Shown here one piece after another: positions 6,740 through 8,112 of a DNA stretch of 8,112 nucleotides. The notes under the pieces are model-generated. The model did no database searches, was not told where the DNA came from, and saw only the letters and a list, made by a program, of their open reading frames with translations. The stretch's first letter is position 1. Each line of letters begins with the position of its first letter. Source of the stretch: Hyphomicrobiales bacterium (GTDB lineage: Bacteria; Pseudomonadota; Alphaproteobacteria; Rhizobiales; Devosiaceae); NCBI GenBank assembly GCA_015487985.1, contig WFOP01000192.1, positions 1-8,112 of the forward strand, written 5' to 3'. The position numbers and the translations under genes are program-made.

Positions 6740-8112
<1,373 letters not shown>

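Overview
The window carries a chromosomal replication and repair cluster from a bacterium, most likely an alphaproteobacterium. The order on the + strand is dnaA, an ABC-F ATPase of the Uup type, dnaN, recF, a YaiI/YqxD-family gene (DUF188, UPF0178) and the first part of gyrB. The lineage call rests on the shared dnaA/dnaN/recF/gyrB set, on the style of the DnaA AAA+ domain (a His-Ser-Ser P-loop lead-in and a Ser-Gly-Gly-Leu-Val-Val stretch after the arginine finger), and on GANTC sites that are scarce in genes and relatively frequent in gaps, as in genomes with a CcrM methylase. I cannot name the order or genus.

Layout. Positions 1-398 hold no certain gene: a 24-codon stub of a possible divergent gene at the left edge, two stem-loops and a weak dnaA promoter candidate. 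dnaA (399-1994) is followed after 31 nt by uup (2026-3834). A 173-nt gap with two perfect 10-bp palindromes precedes dnaN (4008-5126). recF starts 30 nt later (5157-6278) and overlaps the DUF188 gene by 4 nt (6275-6739). A 75-nt gap with two overlapping small hairpins and a promoter candidate leads into gyrB (6815 to the right edge, N-terminal 432 codons).

How the genes work together. DnaA initiates replication, DnaN is the sliding clamp of the polymerase, RecF helps load RecA at gaps, and GyrB powers negative supercoiling ahead of the fork. Uup is an ABC-F ATPase linked in E. coli to ribosome function and to DNA-branch metabolism, so its place between dnaA and dnaN may be meaningful. The DUF188 protein has no settled function and is translationally coupled to recF.

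The coding content is well-known housekeeping machinery, and I see no mobile element, CRISPR array, RNA gene or obviously new system. What deserves a second look is gene order (uup and DUF188), the GANTC distribution, the dyads and hairpins in the gaps before dnaA, dnaN and gyrB, and the absence of recognisable DnaA boxes beside dnaA and dnaN.
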